From: an uncultured Oscillospiraceae bacterium
GTDB lineage: Bacteria > Bacillota > Clostridia > Oscillospirales > Oscillospiraceae
DNA: 22,960 nt
Direction: 5' to 3'
Assembly (NCBI GenBank): GCA_900762005.1
Contig: CAAFEV010000219.1
Span: forward strand, 1-22,960
In this document: positions 7,357 to 13,960 of the stretch, in pieces
Numbering within the stretch: position 1 is the stretch's first letter
How the letters are laid out: every line of letters starts with the position of its first letter
Made by a program: the position numbers and the translations under genes
Notes under the pieces: model-generated
Told to the model about the DNA's origin: nothing
The model's database searches: none
Seen by the model: only the letters and a program-made list of their open reading frames with translations

Positions 7357-8799
7357 TTATAGCAGGGTGACTGCCTCCGCCTTGCGGCGCAGGAGCTCCT
7401 CAATGCCGTCGATATACTGCTGCGGGAATTTCGGGTTGGAAAAGCGGCGCAGCGTGCCGTCCGGCAGGTTGATTTTCGTCATACCGCCGCCGCCGAGCGA
7501 GAGAATGCTGTGCGCTTCCTCCATCATGTAGATATTATACAGTCCGAGGCAGCCGGGGCGGCACCAGCCGATGTTTTCAAAGCTGCCGGACATATATTTC
7601 TGACGGTAGAGATAATAGGGTATGTAGCCCGACCGGCGCAGTGCGCTCTCCGCCTGGCAGAGCATTGCCGCGACCGTCTCCGCCGTCGGCAGGTGCAGGC
7701 GGGAGGAAAAGAGATCCGCGCCCTTTTTCAACGCGAGGGTATGCACAGTGATGTTTTCCGGTGCAAGAGCGAGCACCTGCTCCAGAGAGCGTCGGAAGGA
7801 CACCTCCGTGTCCTCGGGAAGTCCGGCAATCAGGTCCATGTTGATGTTCTCAAAGCACGCCTGCCGCGCCGCCCGGTAGGCGGCCAGGGTCTGCGCACTC
7901 GTATGGCAGCGTCCGACTGCAGCAAGAACAGTGTCGTTCATCGTCTGTGGATTGATGCTCATGCGCTCACAGCCGAGGGTGCGCAGGACGGTAAGCTTTT
8001 CGAGATCGAGCGTATCGGGTCTGCCGCCCTCTATGGTATATTCTATCAGCTCTGTCAAGTCAAAATGCGTCCGAATTGCGTTCATCAGGCGTTCGAGCTG
8101 CGCGGCGGAGAGTGTAGTGGGAGTGCCGCCGCCGATGTAAAGGGTGCGAATACGGTGTCTGCTTTCACGCAGGGCCGCGCCGGTAAAGGCAATTTCCCGC
8201 TCCAGCGCATCCAAAAACGGCGGCAGCAGATTGGACAGCCGCTCCACGCTTGCACTGACAAAGCTGCAATAGGCGCAGCGCGTCGGGCAGAACGGAATGC
8301 CGATATAGACCGAGATATCGTCTGCACGTAGCAGCCGCTCCGCCGCAAGGGTCGCCGCCGAGGCTTCGACGCAGAGCCTTGCCCGCATCGGACTAACATG
8401 GTAGCGTTCGGTCAGCAGGCGTTCGGCGGACTGCAGCGTTCCGCCGTTTTGCAGATGCTTGGTCGTCAGCTTGGTCGGGCGCACGCCCGAAAGAGACCCC
8501 CATTCCGGCGGTGCTCGCAACTGCATTGCCGCGTCATAATAGGCATTTTGCAGCAGACGGCGGCGGGAAGGCACATCAGCCTCGGATACAAGCAGACGGC
8601 GCATCGCTCTTGCGGTTTTGCCGCCGCGATGCAACTCCGCCGTCGCAGTGAGCCATGTGTTACCGATAAACAGCGTGGAAATCGCACCGTCTCCCTGAAA
8701 GGGCGCGTCGGTCGGCTCCATCAACTCGTCGGGAAATAGAGAGAGCTGGAGCTGTTCTATCGCGTAGCGGTCATCATGCCCGCGTAACAGCAGCTTCAC
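7357..8799 (-). CDS. hemZ: HemZ, coproporphyrinogen dehydrogenase-like radical SAM protein
   Basis: The protein has 480 residues. A HemZ-type N-terminal domain of about 165 residues, with LSGVRPTKLTTK, precedes a radical SAM core that begins YIGIPFCPTRCAYCSF. The three cysteines bind the 4Fe-4S cluster; GGGTPTTLS and EGGRPDTL follow. HemZ is annotated as an oxygen-independent coproporphyrinogen III dehydrogenase, but like HemW-type proteins it lacks the fourth cysteine of true HemN (CSF instead of CxC), so the reaction is uncertain. I prefer GTG 8799 as the start: GGAGGG sits seven bases upstream, and the GTGA overlaps the stop of the MBL gene. The in-frame TTG 8805 lies too close to that site. 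The place next to dtd/rel and an MBL hydrolase is the usual clostridial context. Confidence 0.92.
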   Translation of the reverse strand: MKLLLRGHDDRYAIEQLQLSLFPDELMEPTDAPFQGDGAISTLFIGNTWLTATAELHRGGKTARAMRRLLVSEADVPSRRRLLQNAYYDAAMQLRAPPEWGSLSGVRPTKLTTKHLQNGGTLQSAERLLTERYHVSPMRARLCVEASAATLAAERLLRADDISVYIGIPFCPTRCAYCSFVSASVERLSNLLPPFLDALEREIAFTGAALRESRHRIRTLYIGGGTPTTLSAAQLERLMNAIRTHFDLTELIEYTIEGGRPDTLDLEKLTVLRTLGCERMSINPQTMNDTVLAAVGRCHTSAQTLAAYRAARQACFENINMDLIAGLPEDTEVSFRRSLEQVLALAPENITVHTLALKKGADLFSSRLHLPTAETVAAMLCQAESALRRSGYIPYYLYRQKYMSGSFENIGWCRPGCLGLYNIYMMEEAHSILSLGGGGMTKINLPDGTLRRFSNPKFPQQYIDGIEELLRRKAEAVTLL

Positions 8800-9392
8800 A
8801 GCCAATCCCTCCGCAAATACGGATTGGAGGCACGCTCGATGGAAAGGGTGGTCTTTTCGCCGTGCCCGGGCAGGACCGCGAGATTGTCCTCTATTGCAGC
8901 AAGACGGGCAAGGCTCTCTTGCATCTTTCGGGCGTTGCCGCCGGAAAAGTCAATCCTGCCGCAAGAGCCGGAAAACAGCGTGTCCCCGGTAAAGAGCTTA
9001 TCCGCGCAGCGCAGGCAGACCGAGCCGGGCGAGTGCCCCGGCGTGTGCAGCACGGTAAAGCGCAGGTCGCCGACGGCAACTGTGTCTCCGTCGCGGTAAA
9101 AATCGGTATAATAAAGCTCGCCCTTTGTCAGCTTGCGCGGAAGCAGCAGCTCTGTCTCGTGGACATAGACGGGGCAGCTGAATTTTTTTGCCAAGGTCTG
9201 TACCGCGCCGATATGGTCAAAGTGACCGTGGGTGAGCAGGATTGCCTTTACGGCTCGGGTGCTTTCCCCGAGTGCGGAACAGATTTTCTCCGGCTGTGCG
9301 CCGGGGTCAATCAAGGCGGTTACTCCGTTTTCGTCGGAGACAAGATAGCAGTTCGCTTGAAATGCGCCCAAGGGCAGAGTTTGTATGGTCAT
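8796..9392 (-). CDS. MBL-fold metallohydrolase (glyoxalase II/YqgX-like)
   Basis: This is a 198-residue metallo-beta-lactamase-fold hydrolase. THGHFDH (54-60) supplies the metal site, followed by HTPGHSPGS, GDTLF and LPGHGEKT, the order seen in the short glyoxalase II-like YqgX family. These enzymes hydrolyse thioesters or similar substrates; the real substrate of this operon member is unknown. The start at 9392 has AAGGAG upstream and removes a non-family N-terminal stretch present in a longer frame. The stop overlaps the hemZ start by four bases. The gene is preceded by a 243-base gap that holds a repeat element and an inverted repeat. Confidence 0.9.
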   Translation of the reverse strand: MTIQTLPLGAFQANCYLVSDENGVTALIDPGAQPEKICSALGESTRAVKAILLTHGHFDHIGAVQTLAKKFSCPVYVHETELLLPRKLTKGELYYTDFYRDGDTVAVGDLRFTVLHTPGHSPGSVCLRCADKLFTGDTLFSGSCGRIDFSGGNARKMQESLARLAAIEDNLAVLPGHGEKTTLSIERASNPYLRRDWL

Positions 9393-9433
9393 GGTTCGCT
9401 CCTTGTGAAGTGTTGTAAAAACGGGGTTGGAGA

Positions 9434-9486
9434 TCTCTCCCTCAGGCACGGCTGCGCCGCGCCAGCTCCCTCGTCAGAGGGAGCCA
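9434..9486 (+). repeat. Double-hairpin intergenic repeat, copy A
   Basis: This copy opens TCTCTCCCTCAG and ends CAGAGGGAGCC like the copies at 11663 and 22561. The first hairpin arm differs (GGCACGGC with GCCGCGCC instead of GTCAGC with GCTGAC) yet still folds. The second hairpin, GCTCCCTC-GTCA-GAGGGAGC, is a perfect eight-base stem. It lies in the gap between the unknown membrane protein gene and the MBL gene, antisense to the transcript. Confidence 0.85.
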
Positions 9487-9568
9487 AGGGGCGATGCGGA
9501 ATTTACATATTAATCTCCGTGAACCGCGAAAGACCCGGCGCAGCGGTTGCGAGCGGAAGAGGCGGAGC

Positions 9569-9620
9569 AATGCCACACTCGGAGACAGACCGCCTGTGGG
9601 CTGCCGTATGCTGTGGCATT
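9569..9620. repeat. Inverted repeat upstream of the MBL gene
   Basis: AATGCCACA (9569-9577) pairs perfectly with TGTGGCATT (9612-9620) across 34 bases. It lies between the end of the membrane protein gene and repeat copy A. There is no T-run, so it is not a simple terminator. The rest of this 243-base gap (9393-9635) shows no gene I can support. Confidence 0.5.
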
Positions 9621-9635
9621 TGCGACGACGATGAG

Positions 9636-11117
9636 CTATCGGACAAAGGCATAGGGAATATCAAACGCGCCGCAATAGGTTTCAACCGTCACGGTATCTC
9701 CGATTGCCGTCTGCGTATAGAATTCCTCGCCGACCTCCAGCGTTTCGGTTGCTCCGTCCGGCATACGGACGGTCAGATTGTAGCGATCGGGACTTTCACT
9801 GTTTTTGTCGATTCTCATCTTTTCAACAACAGCGGACTGCTCGTTCGGCTCGGTGGAATCCGGCAGATAGTTGAGCAGGGCGGTAGCACCAAACGCATAA
9901 AAGGCAAACGGAAGCAACAGCAGAAGCGGCATCCAGCGTTTACGCCCGCGCCACTCTTTTGTGAAGCAGAGCGCAAGCATCATAAGCAGCACAAGCACGC
10001 CGGTACTGATGAGCAGAAGCCGTTCCCACGCAAGAAAGTTGAAATCATATAACACGCGCAGTGGCGGAACGATTGCCCCCGCCATCAGCACAGGCAGGAA
10101 GGACGCACGGGTGCGTTCCGCCCGCTTTTCCTCCGAAACCGTTGTGTCATCGGGAAAAGCACAGCACAGACCAAGGGTAATTGGGAACGGTATAAGCGCC
10201 AGTACCGCGAAAAGCCGGTACGGCACATTCAGAAACAGCCAAGGTAAATAAACGGCACCGGCAAAGATACACAGACCGATGTTCACCTTGCGCAAAAGCG
10301 CGACGCGCTTCGGGTTTGCCGCACCGCAGGTCTCTTTCGGCGGTTCGGTTTTTTTCACCGTGCTGTTCGGGACGCACGCGGAAAAGAAGGCGCGTAGCTG
10401 TTCGTCTCCGTTAAGCGCGGATATCATATGCCGGTGTCTTCCGGATTTCAGCTTTACATCGACCGTCTGTTTGTCGAGCCGATTATTGTACCGATCGAAA
10501 ATCTGCACGCGCAGAGTCTCATCCACCGGGAAAATCAAATCCTTTTTCCCGACAGGACGCAGCGGCTTTTGCGGGTCCTGCACCAGGCTCTCATCCACGC
10601 CGCGCAGCTCTCCGCCGATGCGGTAGGCGATGATTTGCCCGGGACGGCGGACAAGCTGATAAAGACGGTCGCTGACGGAAAATTGCACAAGAAGAATTCC
10701 GCCGTCCGGGGCATCGGCGGCTTCGTCCTCCGGCAGCTCTTCGGGGATACTTTCCTCTGCCTTGCCGGCTTTCCCCTTTCTCTTCATCCACTGCTTCTTC
10801 AGGGAGGGCAGAGTGAGCAGCAGGAGAAGATAAGCCAGAGAAAAATAACGGTTCCACGGCTTCGGCAGGACACTCCGCAGAAGAATCAGGAGAATCAAGG
10901 CGTAGCCGCCGAGCAGACCCCTCCAGCCGAGCAGGAAGAAAAACAGCGCAGCCATACCTGTTCCGAAGGTGCCGAAAAGCCAACCGCTGCGCTGCCATAG
11001 CGTTGCGTCCTTTCCGCTGAGATTCTGCAGCAGAATTCCGAACACCACCGCCGCCGCAAGCAGCAGCAGGGCAAGGGGCAGGCGTTTTCCGAATCGCGTT
11101 TGCATAAGCTTTTTCAT
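9636..11117 (-). CDS. Polytopic membrane protein of unknown function
   Basis: I do not recognise this 493-residue protein. Four hydrophobic segments fill about residues 12-100. A soluble, charged middle of roughly 170 residues follows; it opens with an acidic Glu/Pro stretch and then has beta-like repeats of PGQIIAYRIGGELRGVDE type. About five more membrane segments lie between residues 280 and 420. A C-terminal hydrophilic domain of about 70 residues (VEKMRIDKNSESPDRYNL onward) resembles a small beta-domain outside the membrane. The start at 11117 follows AAAGGAG and overlaps the dtd stop by one base (TAATG), so translation is coupled to dtd. A longer frame from 11231 would overlap dtd heavily and is rejected. 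The gene interrupts the otherwise familiar rel-dtd-MBL-hemZ order. Confidence 0.75.
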   Translation of the reverse strand: MKKLMQTRFGKRLPLALLLLAAAVVFGILLQNLSGKDATLWQRSGWLFGTFGTGMAALFFFLLGWRGLLGGYALILLILLRSVLPKPWNRYFSLAYLLLLLTLPSLKKQWMKRKGKAGKAEESIPEELPEDEAADAPDGGILLVQFSVSDRLYQLVRRPGQIIAYRIGGELRGVDESLVQDPQKPLRPVGKKDLIFPVDETLRVQIFDRYNNRLDKQTVDVKLKSGRHRHMISALNGDEQLRAFFSACVPNSTVKKTEPPKETCGAANPKRVALLRKVNIGLCIFAGAVYLPWLFLNVPYRLFAVLALIPFPITLGLCCAFPDDTTVSEEKRAERTRASFLPVLMAGAIVPPLRVLYDFNFLAWERLLLISTGVLVLLMMLALCFTKEWRGRKRWMPLLLLLPFAFYAFGATALLNYLPDSTEPNEQSAVVEKMRIDKNSESPDRYNLTVRMPDGATETLEVGEEFYTQTAIGDTVTVETYCGAFDIPYAFVR

Positions 11118-11566
11118 TACAAAAGCTCCTTTGTATCCAAAAGGATTGTGACCGGGCCGTCGTTTTCGGAGGTAACAAGCATATCCGCGCCGAATTCGCC
11201 GTGCTGCGGCGGAAAACCGCGCTCGCGGCATTCGTCTAAAAACTGTTCGTAGAGCGGAATTGCCGTCTCGGGCAGCTCCGCTTCCAAAAAGCTCGGCCTT
11301 CTGCCGTGGCGGCAGTCAGCGTAAAGCGTGAACTGGCTGATAACCAGCACCTGCCCGCCGACCTCGGCGAGGGTGCGGTTCATTTTTCCGTTTTCGTCGC
11401 AGAAAATACGCAGGTCAAGTGCCTTTTGCGCCAATTTTTTGCAGTGGGCAGCGGTATCGCCCTGCGCAATGCCGAGCAGGATTAAAAAGCCCTGCCCGAT
11501 TTTTCCGTTTTGGACGCCGTTGATGGTAACGGACGCGCTTTTCACGCGGGTAAGCACGGCGCGCAT
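11117..11566 (-). CDS. dtd: D-aminoacyl-tRNA deacylase
   Basis: The protein has 149 residues, full length for Dtd. It opens MRAVLTRVKSASVTI and has the catalytic SQFTLYAD segment, RPSF and the NDGPVTILLD cross-subunit motif at the end. It removes D-amino acids (and glycine from tRNA-Ala) as a dimer in the cytoplasm. AAAGGAGG lies eight bases before the start. It follows rel, as in most Firmicutes, although here the gap is 213 bases and contains a repeat element and a heptamer tandem repeat. The last base of its stop codon is the first base of the next start codon. Confidence 0.96.
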   Translation of the reverse strand: MRAVLTRVKSASVTINGVQNGKIGQGFLILLGIAQGDTAAHCKKLAQKALDLRIFCDENGKMNRTLAEVGGQVLVISQFTLYADCRHGRRPSFLEAELPETAIPLYEQFLDECRERGFPPQHGEFGADMLVTSENDGPVTILLDTKELL

Positions 11567-11662
11567 GGCAAGTGCCTCCTTTCCGAGAGATTGAACCTTT
11601 GCTACGGCGGGAATGGCAGGAGCATAGCCCTTGCCCTCGGGTGCGCTGCTTTGACGGGAGGC

Positions 11663-11710
11663 TCTCTCCCTCAGTCAGCTTGCGCTGACAGCTCCCTCTC
11701 AGAGGGAGCC
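11663..11710 (+). repeat. Double-hairpin intergenic repeat, copy B
   Basis: It has the pattern TCTCTCCCTCAGTCAGC, a short TTGC loop, GCTGAC, then GCTCCCTC-TCA-GAGGGAGC. It differs from copy C by an inserted G in the first loop and a shortened second loop. It lies between rel and dtd, antisense to the operon transcript, and is directly joined to a heptamer tandem repeat at 11717. Confidence 0.88.
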
Positions 11711-11716
11711 GGGGCG

Positions 11717-11772
11717 AGAGACGAGAGACGGGGGACGGAGGACGAAGGACGAGGGATGAGGGACGGGGGACG
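11717..11772. repeat. Heptanucleotide tandem repeat, eight units
   Basis: Eight consecutive seven-base units follow the pattern RRGGACG, reading AGAGACG, AGAGACG, GGGGACG, GAGGACG, AAGGACG, AGGGATG, AGGGACG, GGGGACG, with partial units on each side. The tract ends eight bases from the rel stop codon. Read in the operon direction it is a CGTCYYY pyrimidine-rich tract. Confidence 0.85.
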
Positions 11773-11779
11773 GGGCGCA

Positions 11780-13960
11780 TCAGTTTTGTCCGCGGCGAAC
11801 ATCTAAGACGCCGTCGATATTGCGGATTTTCGTGCGGATGGTCTCCAGCTCCTGCACGTTTTTGACCTCGAAGGTCGCAATCGTTCGCGCCTTACCCGCC
11901 GGCATATCTCTGCCGGATATTTCGGTGATTTTGACCTTGGAGGCAGAAAGCACCGTAGCGATATCCAGCCAGATGCCGTCGCGGTCGGTGGAGTCCACCT
12001 CAAAGGTGGTGGAAAACGGCTTTTCCTCTGCGGCGCACCACGCAACCCTGACCCATCTGTCCTTCTGCGCGGGGTCGTTCGCGGAGGCGGCGTTTTTGCA
12101 GTCGGTGCGGTGGACGGAGACGCCGTAGCCCTTTGTGATATAGCCGATAATCGGGTCGCCGGGGACGGGCGTGCAGCAGCGTGAGAATTTAATCATGCAG
12201 GAGTCGATGTCCTCGACCACCACGCCGGAATCCTTATGGCGGCTGACCTTGACCGGCTGTGCCTGCGGCTCCGGTGCCTTGGGCAGCTCCTTCGGCTGCC
12301 GGACGGCGCGGGTCAGATCGTCACGGATTCGTCCGAACGCCTTGACCGCAGTCAGTCCGCCGTAGCCGATGGCGGCATACATATCGTCCAGCGACTCAAA
12401 CGAGAGCTTGCGCAAAAGCACGGGCAGCAGCTCGCTGTCCTGCAGGACGGAGGGACTGATGCTTGCACGGCGCAGCTCGCCTTCAAAGCTCGCCTTGCCG
12501 TGGGCGACGTTCTCCTCGCGCTTTTCTTTTTTAAACCATTGCTTGATCTTCGTGCGCGCCTGATTGCTGTTGCAGATATTCAGCCAGTCGCGGCTGGGAC
12601 CCTTCGCAGTTTTTGAAGTCAGAATCTCGACAATATCGCCGTTGGCAAGCTGCTGGTCGTAGCCCGCAATGCGGTTATTGACCTTCGCGCCGACCATCGC
12701 GTTGCCGACGCCGGAGTGAATGGCGTAGGCAAAGTCAATCGGCGTGGAGCCGGAGGGCAGGCTCATGACCTTACCCTTGGGCGTGAAAACAAAGACCTCG
12801 TCATCAAACATATCCACCTTGAGCGAGTGGATATAGTCCTCCGCGTCCGCCTCCTCCTGCTGCGTTTCGAGCAGGCGGCGCACCCATTCGAATTCCTTTT
12901 CGTCGCCGCCGTCGATGCCCTGCTTATATTTCCAGTGCGCGGCGATACCGTACTCCGCCGTTTCGTGCATCTCCCATGTGCGGATTTGCACCTCGAAGGG
13001 TACGCCCTGCTGCCCGATGACCGTGGTATGCAAGCTTTGATACATATTCGGCTTGGGGGTGGAAATATAATCTTTAAAGCGGCCGGGCACCAGATTGAAC
13101 AGGTCGTGAATGTGCCCGAGGACGTTATAGCAATCGGGAATAGAATCGACAATCACGCGAAAGGCGTACATATCGTACAGCTCGTCAATCGTCTTGCCCT
13201 GTGCCTTCATCTTGCGGTAGATGGAATAGACATGCTTGACACGTCCGTAAATTGTGCCGTGGATGCCGACGGAGGACAGGCGCGTGGTAATCCGCGTCTG
13301 AATTGCCTGCATGAATTCGTCCGCCTCGCGCTGATGCTCGCCGAGGTACGACATAATTTCATGATAGCCCGCCGGGTCGAGGTATTGCAGACTGGTATCC
13401 TCCAGTTCCCACTTAATCTTTTGCATACCAAGACGGTGCGCCAGAGGCGCGTAGATGTCCATCGTCTCGCGGGATTTCGATATCTGCTTCGCCGGACTCT
13501 GGTATTCCATCGTGCGTGTGTTGTGCAGGCGGTCGCAAATTTTTATCAATACCACGCGGATGTCCTTGCTCATCGCCATGAACATCTTGCGCAGATTTTC
13601 CATCTGCTGCTCCTCCAGCGTGGAATACTCCACACGGGTCAGCTTGGTAACGCCCTCGACCAGAGCGGCAACCGTCGTGCCGAAGCGGCGGGAAATTTCG
13701 TCATAGGTTGAGTCGGTATCCTCTATGCAGTCATGCAGAATGGCGGCTAAAATCGCATCGGTATCCAGTCCGATTTCCGCGACAATCTCCGCCACGGCAA
13801 GCGGGTGAATGATGTACGGCGAGCCGTCCTTGCGCTTCTGGTCGCTGTGCTTGATTCTGGCGTATTCGACGGCGCGATCAATCAGCACCGTGTCCGACTG
13901 CGGACAGTGGTGTTGCACCGTGCGCATCATACTGTCATACCGCTCCTGAAAGGACTCCAT
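11780..13960 (-). CDS. rel: Bifunctional (p)ppGpp synthetase/hydrolase
   Basis: This is a 726-residue long RelA/SpoT homologue. The HD hydrolase domain has HDCIED at about 76-81. The synthetase domain at about 240-350 includes GRFKDYISTPKPNMYQSLHT, and the RFKD charge pattern is that of bifunctional Rel rather than monofunctional RelA. EYGIAAHWKYK then follows, with a TGS domain (FVFTPKGKVMSLPSG), a conserved double-cysteine region (FSRCCTPVPGDPI) and a C-terminal ACT domain. It makes and destroys the stringent-response alarmone in answer to ribosomal state. The start is ATG 13960, with GAGG eight bases upstream; the in-frame GTG 13969 overlaps that ribosome binding site. It overlaps the end of recJ by 26 bases. 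The apt gene often found between recJ and rel is absent. Confidence 0.97.
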   Translation of the reverse strand: MESFQERYDSMMRTVQHHCPQSDTVLIDRAVEYARIKHSDQKRKDGSPYIIHPLAVAEIVAEIGLDTDAILAAILHDCIEDTDSTYDEISRRFGTTVAALVEGVTKLTRVEYSTLEEQQMENLRKMFMAMSKDIRVVLIKICDRLHNTRTMEYQSPAKQISKSRETMDIYAPLAHRLGMQKIKWELEDTSLQYLDPAGYHEIMSYLGEHQREADEFMQAIQTRITTRLSSVGIHGTIYGRVKHVYSIYRKMKAQGKTIDELYDMYAFRVIVDSIPDCYNVLGHIHDLFNLVPGRFKDYISTPKPNMYQSLHTTVIGQQGVPFEVQIRTWEMHETAEYGIAAHWKYKQGIDGGDEKEFEWVRRLLETQQEEADAEDYIHSLKVDMFDDEVFVFTPKGKVMSLPSGSTPIDFAYAIHSGVGNAMVGAKVNNRIAGYDQQLANGDIVEILTSKTAKGPSRDWLNICNSNQARTKIKQWFKKEKREENVAHGKASFEGELRRASISPSVLQDSELLPVLLRKLSFESLDDMYAAIGYGGLTAVKAFGRIRDDLTRAVRQPKELPKAPEPQAQPVKVSRHKDSGVVVEDIDSCMIKFSRCCTPVPGDPIIGYITKGYGVSVHRTDCKNAASANDPAQKDRWVRVAWCAAEEKPFSTTFEVDSTDRDGIWLDIATVLSASKVKITEISGRDMPAGKARTIATFEVKNVQELETIRTKIRNIDGVLDVRRGQN

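Noticed and set aside
7357..8799. Missing fourth cysteine of the HemN motif in HemZ as an anomaly.
   Set aside because: The same CAYCSF pattern is usual for HemZ proteins as I recall them, so it is a family trait and not a defect of this gene.
9503..9685. Small minus-strand frame in the gap before the MBL gene.
   Set aside because: It starts inside the end of the membrane protein gene, has no ribosome binding site, and its composition is that of non-coding GC-rich DNA.
8862..10052. A 396-codon plus-strand open frame crossing the MBL gene and the following gap.
   Set aside because: It runs antisense through two supported genes and through repeat copy A, which real coding sequence would not.
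9434..11710. Repeat copies as parts of a CRISPR array or insertion sequence.
   Set aside because: Copies are kilobases apart, contain internal hairpins, have no regular spacers and no transposase nearby.
12716..13711. A 331-codon plus-strand open frame opposite rel.
   Set aside because: Produced by the GC-rich codon pattern of rel; Rel is complete with all domains, and this frame has no recognisable domain.
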